A stretch of DNA of 64,000 nt from Euryodendron excelsum (lineage: Eukaryota; Streptophyta; Magnoliopsida; Ericales; Pentaphylacaceae): positions 19,762,001 through 19,826,000 of the forward strand of contig CM065389.1 of NCBI GenBank assembly GCA_033060915.1. The letters run 5' to 3'. The position numbers and the translations under genes are program-made. Below, piece by piece: positions 34,522 through 49,100 of this stretch. Numbering within the stretch: position 1 is the first letter of the stretch; each line of letters starts with the position of its first letter. The notes under the pieces are model-generated. The model was not told the DNA's origin. It did not search any database and worked only from the letters and a program-made list of their open reading frames with translations.

Positions 34522-37500
34522 ATGGGTTTCTCAAAGGATCAGTTGCTCGCACGTTTACAGGTATCTATCTGTCTATCGCAATTATCTTCGACCTATTGAT
34601 TTTGTCTGTATTTCCTTTGGGTGTTCTTTTTCGCCGTTGATATGATAATCTATTCATTTCTAAGTTTTTACAGCTTTAATTTGATTTTTTTGTTTTGGGT
34701 ATTTCGTTTTCATTGACTTCCATTTTATGCTCTCTTGAAAAGGATTACAAGCTGTCTAACTAGTTCAAATGCACTTACAAATCCTAGCCACAAGAAGCAC
34801 ATGAAGAACTCTGAGCATCATATTGCTAGATTGTCACACGTGGCAAAGGCATTATGCTTTAGAGAAAATTTTCAGCAATGTTATCAGATTTTTCTTCTAT
34901 GTGCTATATTATCCTTGCAAACTTTGTAAGATGTCTCAAATGAAAAATAGTTTCTGCTTTTGGTACTTGAGTAAATCCTGTGGGTTGAAGTCCATCATCT
35001 GGACATTGGTATTTATTTCCAAGATGGAGTTTAATTTGCCATGCCTTCTTGCTGCAGTATTGTTCAATTTTTTGTGAAGGACAGTTGTTGATTCTTCAAT
35101 TGGTTGCATCCAATTCATGGACAGGAGAGCAGGAGAGGTTGGGCTATCGCCTAGGTCATATTTGCAGATGCAGAATAACTTGTTTTATGTGCATAATAAC
35201 TTGTTTTAGTTCTTTCTCCTCTAATCCCATCACTCCTAGGAGTGATATAAAAAAGAGAGAACTGTAATAGCTGGATATGTCTAACAATTAAAGTTCTGAA
35301 CTTGAGTTGACTCGCACTTGCAACTGATTATACTCATCTTTTGCCATTCCTTTGGTTCACAGATAGATTAGAACTAACATTCATTCAGTTGAATGAAATG
35401 AGTAAATTTTTAATATTTGAAAGGGGAAAACATGTGCTTTTGTTAAAAGTCATAGCATCTTTTCAAAGGTGAGTTATTTTGCATAAATTGTTTTCTCTTG
35501 GAACCAATCTGTAACTTCCAGTACAGTTAGGGGCTACCATTTGTTATTTTTGGTGATGATGATGAATTGTAACAAATAGGAACTTGTCTTAATTTTCTAA
35601 GCAGAATAATTATTTTATGTTTGGAATCCATACGTGTGTTTTTTGTGAGTAGCTTGATATTTACTCTTGATATGAACTGATGGTAAGTGAGACTTTGTAC
35701 TTTGAATCTTCTATTCACTTTAAACTTTGTATCTTCTATTCTCTTTGAACTGTTGTTCCCTTCTATTGAAACTGATGTCTACATTGGGTGTTGTTTAGGA
35801 CCTTCAAATTGATTTTTCCCAATATGAGCATCCGATTGTTTTGACAGTTGAAGCTCAGGTAAAATAAAATGCAAATTCTAAGTGTCCTGTTGCTTTTTTG
35901 TGCTTTGAAGTAACTTTGTTTGTTTCCAATCAGGCTAAATATGTTGGGCATGAGAAAGGTGCATTGAGTAAAAACCTATTCTTAAAGGTATGATAATCTA
36001 GACTTAGCAGCGCCCTTCTTCCCTCTCTATCCTGGCAGTAATGTATGCACCTTCTTTTTCGTCTATGTTAATGGATTGATACTTCATACCTGTACTTTCT
36101 TTTATTTGCAGGATAAAAAACATCGGTTTTATATTGTTTCCGCTTTGGCAGATACCAAAGTAGATCTGAAGGGTAAGAAAAATATTTTTTAACTTTGATT
36201 GCTTCATTTCATTTCCAAAGCTCAACTGGCTCAGATAAATATCAGGGGCCTCAGTTTTCCATATGTTCATATGATTGTTTTTTAGCCTTTAGTTTCTAGT
36301 ATCCTAGATGTTCATGGGAGTTATTTGTGGCGTTGAAGCTAAGCAGTTCTATCTCAGAGGCTTGGTTTGGGAAAAGCAGGTTTGAGAATGGCTCCTGAGG
36401 AAGCACTGCCAGAAATACTTCAGGTACGTATGTGCTATTAATTCTTTGAGCATATGATGTTTTATTTGATCAATTGAGAATGTCACATGCTGTTTTTGCT
36501 TCCCTTGCAATAGCCCAGAAACAACAACCCCCACCCCCAAAACAACAACAACCCCACCCAAAAAAAATATGTTGTCCCTATTTTCTAATGCTGTTTCTCA
36601 GTTGCACTTTACACTGAAGCAATTGTTATATACAATTGAAGCAAATGTCATATTGATTTTTTTTAGCTCAACAAATTCCATCTTGTTGACTTTGGGATTG
36701 GAATGATAAGGATCGAGGTAAGATAACAAATAATATCATATTAAAAATTTGAATCCTGCATGATAAACTGTGGGCTGTTTTCATTGGTTGATTGTGTGTG
36801 TTCCTGTTAGTGTTGTCTCTGGATCACATTTATTTCCTTGCATGTGTCATTGGCTTCAGAGATGCACGGGCAGCTGGATGAGTGGGTTAATATTATATAT
36901 TTAGCTTGTGATTAAAAACATGCTGTGTTAAACAATGATAATCGCTTCACCATGCATGTACACTTGTGTCTACTTTTGCCTCGAGTTTAATAGGTAACAT
37001 TATGTTGTCCTATAAATAAATAAAAAATGTGGGAGAACATGTAGGGGAGTTGATATTTTATTTTTCTCCCCTCAATTGGTGCCTATGAAGTATGGAAATG
37101 GATTCAGGATATGTATACATGAGATGGAAACACCAATGCAAGAAATTCTAAACTGGGACATGAAAATTTATGTAGATATTTAGAGAGGTAGATAAGGGTC
37201 TGTTTTGCCTCTTTCCACATAGAACTCTTAGTATATAGTCTAAGGATAATTGATTGGATAACATGGGAAAGCGAAACTGTTCCTAATGAACAAATATTTT
37301 CATTAGCAGACTGCTTGTTCAATAGAAGTACAAATGAACTAGAGGAATGAAATAACAAATGTGAGTGCTAAGTGGGTGCACGTTTCATCGAAGGCCCATC
37401 TTCTGACTATCCAAAATAAAAAGGAAAAAGACAAAAAGGAAAAAAAAAGGAAGGCCCATTTTCTGATTTCCTACCCCTCTATAACCCCACTGAGGCCAAT

Positions 37501-40500
37501 GATTTTGATTTTCCAACTTAACTTGCATGGGCGAGATCCTGGGTAATGGGTTTCTGGATGCCACTTCTGTACAGTTACTCCACATCGTCTTCTGAAGAGA
37601 TTTTCCATTGGTGCCATTGCAGACTTTAAGACTTTGGCATTCCTCTGCTGCTTCATATTTGAGGATCCATGTAGCCATGTTTAGGAGGATTTTTAGTGTA
37701 AATTCATACTCATATGGTCAAGTGGCTAATAATGATCATTTAGTTACTACAGATTTAGTGTAAGGAATTATCCGTAGATTCTTAGTATAGGCAGTCTAAT
37801 CGCTTACGACAATTGTTAATATGGACATCTTGGCGTTATAAAAGGCTTCTTAGATATTTTTGCATTGTTTTAATTGTTGGACTGTAAAAAGAAGTGTTCA
37901 AGGAAACAAGCAGAGGATAACCCTAAATAATTGTTCGAGGATCATCTTGTCTTGTTGCTGGTTGCAGTACGGACTGCATTCTATAGAATAAAATAATTTT
38001 AGGCTTGTCCTGGGGACAACATATTTCTTAAATGTGATTTTCTTGATTAATAAGCCTCCATTGATGTCTTTTCAATTTGAGTAATGCTATATAAACAAAA
38101 AATTGATACAAAATTTATATACAAAATGATGTTTCTTAATGAGAACCTTTCACTTCAAAACAAACACCCACCATAATTGCTTTTAATTACAAAACTGTCA
38201 CTGTCACATCATTTTGTATGCAAATTTTGTATAAACTTTTTGTAAGAATAGTGTTTTTCCTTTCTATTTTTCTTCCTTCACGTTGCATTTTGGTTGTTTC
38301 AATTCACAAATATATGGGAGGATTACCTATTGGAGTTGGATTGAGAGACCTTAGGAGAGGACAAAGTGGAGGCAAGGGAGATTTATGTTATTGGATCTTA
38401 ATGCAAATATTTCTTGGACTAGATTTGAAATAACTCCCTTGACCTTGTTATTTGCAATCCACCCATAGAAGGCCCTCAATTATAACCATAGAGCTTGAGG
38501 TCCCTGAGTGCCTAGAGAATGACACCACCACATGTAAGTCTCCTTAATGGCCAAAAGGCCTCTATAATTCATAAACAAGGGCCTCATGAAGTAATCTCCA
38601 AACGCAGGCTGTACGAAGTGAAACTCTTGAGCTTCTTGACGGTAATTCCTTGTGAGGGAAACTCCTAAAGGCTAAAAGGGTCTCTACATCCATACAAGAA
38701 GGGTATGGTTAGGTCAAAGCGGAGACGTTTGTCTTGACCTCGAGAAGAGTGAGACTCTCATGTAAGAGACTTGTTCTCAAACTCAGACGACTCAGTTGCT
38801 TGGCAGGACTTGGGAAGCCCCTTGAGGCTTGGTATACAACTTAAGAAGCATGGACACAGACGTGAGTGTTGGACACACTGATACAACAATTTTAAAAAAA
38901 TGCAGAATATGACATAGCGGAGACACGGTAAAAGATTATGTTCTTATATTTTTTATATGTCCTTTATATACCTATTTACAGAAAAAGTGAAAAATATACA
39001 AGATAACACCAATTAAAACTAAAAAAATAATATATTTCACTACTTAATCATCAACAAATTATTCACAATTAGTCAATTACATTTCATCAAAAATAATCAA
39101 GTAAATAAACACATCAACAACAAAAAAATTGTTTCATTAAAACATAATTCTATAAAGTCATAAGCTATCGAAAACATTAAAACTCGTTACATTTCATCAA
39201 CTATCCATCAGCATCTAATATAAAATCCATAAAAAAGACGCAAAACAAATTAACCACCGATATCAATAGCATACCTCTTCCTTCTTTTTCTTCGATCCAA
39301 CAGACTAGGGCTTTTCTCTCTTTTTGAGATTTTCTAAAGTTTTTTTTATTGACAAAATAAACCCCCCCATTCTTTAGTTTTAAAAATTATATTTGAGCCC
39401 TCGATGTGTCCCTAAAGTGTCCAAAATGGGACATGCGTGTTTAAATCGTGTTCAATTTTTGAATAAATAAATAAAAAATAGACACGGAAAATGGAATGCT
39501 CGACATGTGTCCCATGTGTGTCGGTGTCTGACACTGGTACGGCTCCTCCAACGGACTGTCCATGCTTCCTAGTATACGATCATGGTGTGGTCTTTGGACT
39601 TTGTCGTGGTCCTAACTGGGATGTGGGGATCACATGGCTTGGTGGCTAAGTGTAAGGGATCATTGAGGTGAGCTAAGTGTCTCTACCCTAACCCGTCAAG
39701 GTCTAGTCATTGCCTTGTCTTGACCTGGTAGTTCAAAGAGGAGTTTCTTATCACATGATCATTGGACCCGTGGCATCTCCAAATTGCTTACTTTGCCTCC
39801 AAGCCTTGCAGTACAATTAGAAATATCTAACTCCTCCACTCTCTCTAATATATACAAGCATAACCAAAGAGGTTGAGAGTTCAGCTGAGATCACACCCTT
39901 TTTGTTAGCCCATAATGTGGCTGAACCCGTAACTGCCATCTTCTCTCTTTAATTCTACTAAAGCTTGCTCTTCACTCACGGCGGCCTTCGCTGTCTCTCC
40001 TTGAACGTCAACAATCTCTTTACCTCTCCAGCTCCATTTCAACCCCTGTACACTCATATTTATCCCTGCATCTTTTTGATATCTAAATTGAATTGAAACT
40101 AAGTGGAGGTCCTAACCGACTGATGTTGAAGCGGATGAGTTGTGGTTAGGGGTGAAATGCCACTCGAACCCAGAACTAGCTGCTTCATGTTAAGAATCTA
40201 TCATAGATCTGCAAAATTATTTCTAGTTCCAGAAGGGACAGATTTAAGTAGAAAAGAAACTTGGGAAAGGACTCCAATTAATGCAATTTTTGTTTGTGGC
40301 AACTCTATGAAACACAACTATAGGGTTGTTGCTAGGCATACAAACATAGATCAAGAAAATGGAAGTGTTCGCTTTTCTTTCCTGGCTTCATAACTCAATT
40401 CAGCAAAGCCTTGTGTTATTGTCCCACGAATGTGCACCTGGCTGCATGAATTCTATTTTCGTTTTTTTATTTTGGTCCCATTTTTTGGTCAAAAATAATA

Positions 40501-42681
40501 ATGATGCTTGGCACTACTTTAAAGCTCCCCTCTTTTTGCCTATCCCTTTGGTCTTTTGGAAACCATTGTGGCCAAAATTCTCATCTAATATTTTGTTGGA
40601 ACTCACAAATTCATCTCTTGCTTGCTTATATGTTCTGTAACTCATACTTTGCTTCTTTAGTGGATATATTCCCTGACTAGTTTTACTCATCAAAAAGAAA
40701 AAAAAAAAAAATTCTTGACTACCTTGGATTTACCATGAAGTATCGTTGTTCTTGTAATTTTTGTATTATGGTATCTTCCTTTCAAATTTTCTCTTGGAGG
40801 TTTGTGCCATCATGTTATTTGGTATTGTCATTCTCTGGAGAAAGAGTATTTGGACAATTAACCCGGGTGTCTTGCCTCAACTCATGTTTTTGGAGGAAGA
40901 TTCATTAGGTGGGAACAATAATATCTTTATGCTTGAAAAATAATATCATTATGCATGAACTGTAACTTATAAATCTATATATGTTTATAGATATATAGAA
41001 ATTTTGATGGATTTGACAGTGATTCACTCGTTGCCATTGTTTGTTGCTTTATCATTTTCAAGGTGCCTCTGGGTTGTGTTACACCATTTGCACTAGTGAA
41101 TGATTCAGCCCGGTATGCTTCTTAATCATCTGTAGATTGCTCGTGAGATCATTTATATCCTTGTTGCAATATCCATTTAGATAAATAAGTTAGTTTTTCT
41201 TTTCAATTTCGTGCATTTTCTTTTGTGAAGGCATGTCTCCTTGATGTTGGATAAGGGATTTAAAGTTCAGGAGCGCTGTTTCTTCCACCCACTATCTAAT
41301 GATACATCAATCTGTAAGTGTGATTTTTCTTTACGTTTCCTTTGGTTGAACCCATTTGTGTTTTATCTATTTCAACTGTGGATTATCCTAAATTACTTTA
41401 TATACTATGCTCTTACCCTATGAAGCATAGACACTAATAGGGGTATGGATATAGACACGGGTACCACGGCAATTTTTAAAAAATGAGGACACGGACACGG
41501 TGAAGATACAACAAAAATACATTTCTTATATACTTTATTAACTATGTATATAGATGTAACCTCCACAAACTTCAAGCAATATAAAAAAAATAATACTAAT
41601 TCATCATAAAAAACACATTCAATAAATAATTTAATCATCATTTAATATAAAACATGATGAAAATATGTTTACAATTTAAACTTGCAATGTGTTTTATGTG
41701 TGTCTAAGTGATGGATACATATCTCTGGCATGTCCATTGAAAAATAAGTAAATAAAAATTCAGGACAAACCAATTGGTGTGTCCGACCCATGTCCCGGCA
41801 TGTCAGACATGGCAACGGCACGCAGTATGTGTGTCCCTTCCAAAATTTGTTCTTTTTTTTGTGTGTGTGTGTGTGTGGTGGTTTTTTTTTTTTTTGGGGG
41901 GGGGGGGGGGGTGTTTGGTGGGCATTCTTATATTGGAAAACTAATTTCACCATTACTACTGTCTTGCTTGGATGTTTGTTTCCATGTCTCACATATTTTG
42001 GCCAGAAAAACTGTCTTAAATTCCTAACTGACTGCATTACTCGCTAGCCTTTTTGTTGTTGTTGCTGTTTAAGTGGCTGACATAATTTTCATACGTAGAA
42101 ATGTCAATAGTTTACGTGTGTGCTTTCTTCTTCTGTTATGGTAATTCATTTGTGTTGGCCTCGATTATGAAGTAAATTTTATTTGTTTACCTGGACTAAC
42201 TAGTCTTATATTTTTCAAGTAATAATGCAAGGATGTTCGTGAGGAAGGTAGGAATTTCCTGGATAAAAGGCTTCCAGCTAATAAATATGTGGATGTCTTT
42301 TTAATAGTTGAAGTTGTTGTTATCTTGTATGGAAGGCTGCATACGTACTGAGCTGTTTATAAACAGTAAGGGCACAACCTGTTAAAAGGATTGTTTTAGC
42401 CCATTTAAAAAGGAATTGAACTAAGGTTGAGCCTCATTTAATAAACTAGCCATGCCCAAACAAGGCCAAGCTCAGTTGTTTAACTCATGGACATGTGGTG
42501 ATGGTGGCTTGTAAATTTTTTTAAAAGCTTCTGTGGTTATTGTTTTTATTCAAATGACTTGAGAGCTTTCCTACACATGTTTTGGAGTTAAAAAGTAAGG
42601 ATGGGGTTTGTCTGAATTCTGCAATGAGCCGATGATAGTTCGCAACTGTCCCTTTCAAAGAAATGTTCACATCAGCTGCGC

Positions 42682-42746
<65 letters not shown>

Positions 42747-43107
42747 TAATTAATGATTGCAATTTGAGAAGTAATGGACTAATTTGATTACACTTCTCAA
42801 ATTAGTTCCTTTGGATTGAGCCATCAAGCCTAATGAGTTGTCAGCGAGCCAAGTTTGAGTTGCTTAGCTCTTCTTAAGCTCTCTACTTGAGCTGGGACGG
42901 CTTCCTTTCAACGAGTGCGAGCTAATACATTCTTCTTCCTTCTTGTCTTCTTCTTATCTCCTCCTTTTTCCTCTCTCTTCTATTCCCTATTCTCCTTTCT
43001 TCCACTCTTACACATTTTGTTTGGTTCTTTGTTGTAGCTTCCTTATGTATATATAAAAAAATATGTATACAGAGTCACATACACACACAGGTATTTATAT
43101 ATATATG

Positions 43108-43158
<51 letters not shown>

Positions 43159-46100
43159 CGGGTCAATTATCAGAATTCTCTCCATGCATGCAGGACAAAA
43201 ATGAGTTACCACGTGAAATTCTGCTGGGAGAAGTACTGGGTCTGACTTAGGTGTATGGTTTGTAGGTTGATAGCTTTAGGGACAACGTTCTAAAACAATT
43301 ATATGAGACTAATGGCCTATTACTGAGCATATTCAGCATTCAGTGCTAAATCAAATCCCTCTAAATTAAAATTTAGTCTCTTTTCCGGTGGATTTTTGGT
43401 TGTAAATAATAGCTTGTTACATGTTACTAAATGCACTTTTTAAGAGATCCATTTTTCAAATTAAAGTACCTTGTGAGATTATCAAACATTCCCTGAAGGA
43501 GACTATTTGGTGTTAATGTCCTTCCTCATTAGATATCAAATAGAGCTTTTTTAGTGGTTGAAGTCATACTACTCAATCACTTATTTTCAGTGCTGCACTA
43601 TTGTAGTTCTGGTGTTTGGTTGTGGCTATTGGTCAGAGATTGCATACCCTTTTTGGAAACCCAAAAGTAAAGCTTTGGAACCATGCCAATCAACATGTTA
43701 CTGTGTTTTGGGAGAAAACATGAATGGTAATTTGAGGTTCTTTTGTTATTTTTTTTGAGTCATAGTTGTTGAACTCTCTTAATCAGGCTTTCATAACTAG
43801 AAGTAGGACATACTTTAAGCCAGCGTAGTTGGCATGTATGACTTTTTTGCTGCAGGTACTGGTTATCTTATTGGAGGCAGCATATGTCAGATTACTTCAG
43901 CAAGTTACTAGTCCTTTCTGTTGCAGTGAACTAATCAGGTTTAGTTTGGTCTTTTGAGGTTGCTTAAACTAAGGTTTTAATTGTCAGTTACTTGTCAAAA
44001 AAAAAAAAAGAAGGTTTTAATCCAGGGTTGAAATTAACTAAGTTTGAGTGGTAGGATTTTAATAACCCATTCATATACAAGTACTAAAATTAGATGGGTT
44101 GGCACGCCTTTGAGCATAGTTTTCTGCTTAGGATTTACAAAACAGAAAGCAAGGGCCAAAATCTGTTTGATTCAATGTTCTTGAAAACTGTTTTTAGGAA
44201 ATTGAGTTGAAAAGATCAGTTTTTGTTTCCAAGGGGACATTCTAGCATCCTAGGGGCCGCCTCTTTGACTTTGAACTTGAGTCTCCAACAGCATCAAAAT
44301 GGTCAGTTTGCTGGAAACATCACAACCATGTTTCGATTATTAGTTGTGTTTACTGTCAAAGATATTTAAATGATTAAACAAAACATCTTATTGGCTTAGT
44401 ATTTTCACTGTCCTCTATAAATCCTCTCAGAACATGTTTTGGAAAAATGAACCAAACAGGCCCTTATATTCTTGTTAGTGTTTTGCTGGAGTGGGCTGAT
44501 GTTGTAATTACATTGAGCTTTTAATATTTATTTAATTATGTTACATACTGTGGTTGCATTTCTTGTTCTTATTTCCTTTTTGAATATGCAGTTTTTATCA
44601 ACAGCAAAGAAGGAAAGGGGGATTGGAACCAATGTTTAAAGACTCAGTCTTGATTTGGTCTGAGAAGATTGAGTTTACTCGAATTGATGAAAAATGGGTA
44701 ACCTGAGGAGAAACTTAGTACAATCCAACTTTTTGTGACTCACTGAGTCTTGCCTAGTTAACACAGTCTACTAAATCCAGTCAGCCCTAAAAATGCATAG
44801 CTGTGTTAAAATCATGAAAAAGGGATATAAAACTCGTTCAAGTTCTGAAACTTTTCCAATACCTTTATGTTCACTACGCTTTTCATTGATTGTATTTTTA
44901 AGGCATTCTTGGAAGTAAGAGAAGAATTCTATGCCGGGTTTTGATTATTCTCAAAACTTGGCCGTGTCTTTAGTTGGCTCTAACCGCATGACATTTTGGG
45001 ACAAGTCCAATTTTCGCATATTTGAACATTGATTGGAGCAGGCTGTGTTTATTGTGGTGCTTGCATGGTGGTTGATACCTCCAACTTAACATATGATCTG
45101 TGGAGTGCAATCAATCCCAACTGAATACGGGATTTGAGAGGACCACCAGCTAGCTTTGTTTCATATTTGGTTATGATGGTTGTGACAAGTTCCTTGGGTG
45201 TTTCCATTTATAATCATTAAGCAAATTAAGAAAATGTTTCTTTAAAAGAAAGTTTGTTTTTGTTTATCTTTGTCTTTGACATGACTCAATCTGTTGATGG
45301 TAATTGATGTACACCCATTAGTGTTTCTAGATAGTGCAAGGTCTTTGTGTTTTTATGTTTAGAATACGTTTTAATTTTTGGTTTTTATATTTCCAACATG
45401 ACACCTGGATAGTTGAATCTCTGAACTGATCTGCTCTTTTTGGTAGGCAATATGTTGGTTGCTAATTTGGGGCTTTAAAACCCACTTTTAATCTGATCAT
45501 TGTTGTCAGAGTAACAGCACAAATTGAAACACTGCCTTAATTTATGACTATTACTTCTTGCGGATGTTGTTACCTGATCATTTTGTCGCATAATTTTTCT
45601 GGTTACAGCTCTAAGCGCCCACGATCTTGACAAGTTTCTAAAATCGATAGGAAAAGATCCTGCCTATGTTGACCTGGAGGTAATTTGAAGTTCGTTTACC
45701 TGAGTGAATTCATCTAATTATTGTTTGGTGGGTTTTGCGGTTAAAAATGATTCTTCTTTCTTGCAGGCTAACCCTTCAGTAGGTAAGGATCAACCCCCTG
45801 ATCTAGCAGTTCTTGTTCCATCTGATACTATACTTCTTCCAGAAGATGCAGTTAAAGCAGATCCCTCGCAAAGTCCTGAAAAAAAACAAGTCTCTATTAA
45901 TAATAAGTCCTCAGCTGTTACAGGTACGGGATTCTGCAGCTTGGCTCTATGGGCTCAGTTAATCTCTGATGTAGGACACGTAACGAGAGAACTAAGGAAT
46001 CGTAGAAATAGAATAGGTAAAAGAGAAAATGAGGAAAGAATCAGAATGGGTAGAAATGACGAGGAAGAGAATTGGGAAGAGAAACCCACATGGAGAGAAA

Positions 46101-49100
46101 ATCCAATATTCAATCAATTCAATAATTATCAAAGCTAATTAGTCATTTACCTACAATGCCATATAAATAGGCAATGCAAAAATAGAAAATAACATAGAAT
46201 TCTGCATGAACTAAAACTCCTAAAATAAAGTCCTACTAAAACTCTAATTCTAAGAAAACTAAAATTGTTGGTCTCTTAATTCCACATCATTCTCTCCGGT
46301 TGAGTGAACTCTCGTCCTAGGAGTAAAATAAAAAACTGTGATAGATCTTGAATTAACCAGAGTCAAAAGCATTGGTTTTGGTCATCAAAAATCGGAATAG
46401 CATCAGTGGGTGGCTGACTCTTCCAATGCACAAGATATCTCCAAAAACCATCGTACAAAGAAAGAAAATATGGAATCTCCAGAACAATTTCAATTTGATC
46501 CTCCTGCTGTGGTTGAAGTGGCTAAAGACTGGGAATATTAAGAACACCACCTGTAGACAAATTTGAGGACAAAAGAAGAGGCTCAAAGATGTCTCGGTAA
46601 GGAAACAATTCCTCAACAGTGAAAACAAAATTAATATTCACATCTCGTGGCGTGTCACATAAATATGCACTAGGTCCAAACTTATGAGTGATTTGAAATG
46701 GTTTAGTAGCTTGAGAAAGAAATATCATGGATGAAATGTTGGCAGAAGGCTCAAAACATGCACAAACCATAACATAGTTCACAATATTATCATTTAGTTT
46801 CCCACGATGCACATTAGTAGCAAGTTTATAATTTTCATTGTTTGAAACAATTGTCCTTTTATTATTGGCATGTTAGTCAAGATGGTGTGGGACAAATGAC
46901 TCAGATGGACATGTATCAAGGGATAATGGACGTCAGGAGTTTTGGAAAGGTTTAACATGGATGCCTCACCCATATGCTTAAACACACAGACTGCAACATT
47001 AAATGGTTGGGGAGGTGGCTCAAGCTGCAACTATATATTGGAAAAGTCAATCTTAGATATTGCATTCGGGAAACTCCTATTATTAGTGATGACCTCATAA
47101 GGTTGATTCCCACATGCTTCAAAGGTTTGGAAATTATTAATTGGCTCACTAGCATCTTCCTCTTTAGGTGTGGAAATGTGATCATCTCCTAACACTTCCT
47201 GACTTTCATCATCACACTCTTAGGGTTTCATCCAAAGTTTCAATTATTTGGTCACCCGTTATTAGAGGTTGTACTAACATGACCACATCTGAATTGTTAA
47301 CTACTTGATCAGTATCAGTTTTTACAATATGTTTCAACTCATGCTCAACATTTAAAGTACAATGTCGACAATGACAAGCAATATGGCCCGGACCATGATA
47401 ATAGTGACACTCTAGGGTGGAGACTTGTTGAGCGAAGTTGGACTCCCTACATTTGGAAGCAGTTGATATAGTTGGGTTGGATGCTGTAAAACTACTCGAT
47501 CTCCCACAAGTGACTGATTTAAATTGTTGATACTCTCCGCCTTTGGCAAAGAGACTATAGTATTTTTCTACCTTCAAAGTTATATAGTAAGTTTCCTCTA
47601 ACGTGTCAGGTCATTACAGTTTTACCTCTCTTTTAATCTCTAGTCTCAACCCATTAACAAATCTAATGGTTGTAGCCCAGGAATCTTCTCTAACATCACA
47701 TCTCACGAGAAGGTCCTCAAACTGATCTAAAGAAACAATCACACTTGAAGAGTCACACTTCAAGACAACTGTTTCAAATTAAACCACTGGTCAAGTAATT
47801 GTCTCCTGTGATAGGTGGGATAATACTTATCTATTAACTTTTCTTTCATGCTAGCCTATAAGGTAATGGGCTCCTCTCCTAAACGCTCTAAATTCAGTTG
47901 GACTCCATGCCAATACCGTTTAGCAGAACTGTCAAGTTTCATTTTAGCAAAACGAACTCGTTGGCTATCTGACATGTCATACCAATTAAAATAATGTTCT
48001 ATGTCATCAAGCCAGTCCAAGAAAGTATTTGGTTCTGATCTACCATCAAAACTTGAGACATCTGCAAGAACCCTTTTTGTGATATCTCTCGAATCCTCAT
48101 AAAAATAGGTGGATTGATCATAAGAATATCCCCGTGAAGAACAAGGAGGTACTCTTTGACTCATGGTTAAGGACATTCTTTGTTTTGTTTTTTTCAGAAT
48201 GCTAATATAAGATTCAAATTACCCTAAATAATGCAAATTATAATCCTACCAAATACACAAAGAAAGAAAACTAAGTGCAATAAAGCTACTATGCAAAATT
48301 GTGCTCAAATAGAGATGCAATAAGCCAAGATGAGAAGCACAAAGGGAATTTATATTATATATATATATATATATATAATGGCTAGATGTATAGGAAAATA
48401 ACAAAGAATTTTTTTTTGGTTTTCTCTTGGGTACAAGAATTAGGAGCAAACCAATTGGAGACTCTGAGAGAAATGGACCAATTGCAGTATTAATTGACTC
48501 ACGAATCAGGTACAAAAATTAATCAAATTTTCAAAAGAGGACTTGTGGAAGTTGGTGCTCCAAAGCCTACTTCCTAGCTTCAAAAATAATCTGAACTCTG
48601 CAATTTTTTTTTCTTCTCTAAATTTTGCATTTTTTTTTTTCACCACTGCTACTGGAAATGTTTTTTTTTTTGGGTCAGGTGGGCTGGTTTTATTGAACTG
48701 TTGGCTTTGGACTGTTGGGCCTGTTTTGGTTTTTTTTGTTTTTTAAATTGGTTCTGGCTGTTTTGGTAATTGGGCTGGACTAATGGGCTGGTTTGTGGTT
48801 GGAGCTATGCTTTTAAGTGGCTTTCAGGTTTTGGGTTTGGGTCAAAAAATGTTGGGTTTAGTTTAAGAATTGGGCCTGATATGGTAGGTTGGTTGATTGT
48901 TTGGTTGGTTTTCTAGATGGGCGACTAAATAGATTGGGTTGAGTTCTATTTTTAATTTTTTTTTAAGGCAGGCTCACTGTTTGGGCTGGGTTGACTTTAG
49001 AAGTTGTCTGCTTTGGGTCAGGGCTGTTTCTGGGTTAGGTAAAGTTCAGATCTGGCCTTTTCTTGCAGCGTCTTCTTCTCAAAATCATGACTGATATTCG

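Noticed and set aside
36664..36719. Possible extra exon (CTCAACAAATTCCATC... before a GTAAGATA donor)
   Set aside because: Including it would break the match between ILQ and VPLGCVTPF seen in homologues, and no good acceptor phase results.
41669..42047. Long opposite-strand frames with Pro/Lys/His runs
   Set aside because: They are produced by the GT, T and G homopolymer tracts and overlap a transposon remnant.
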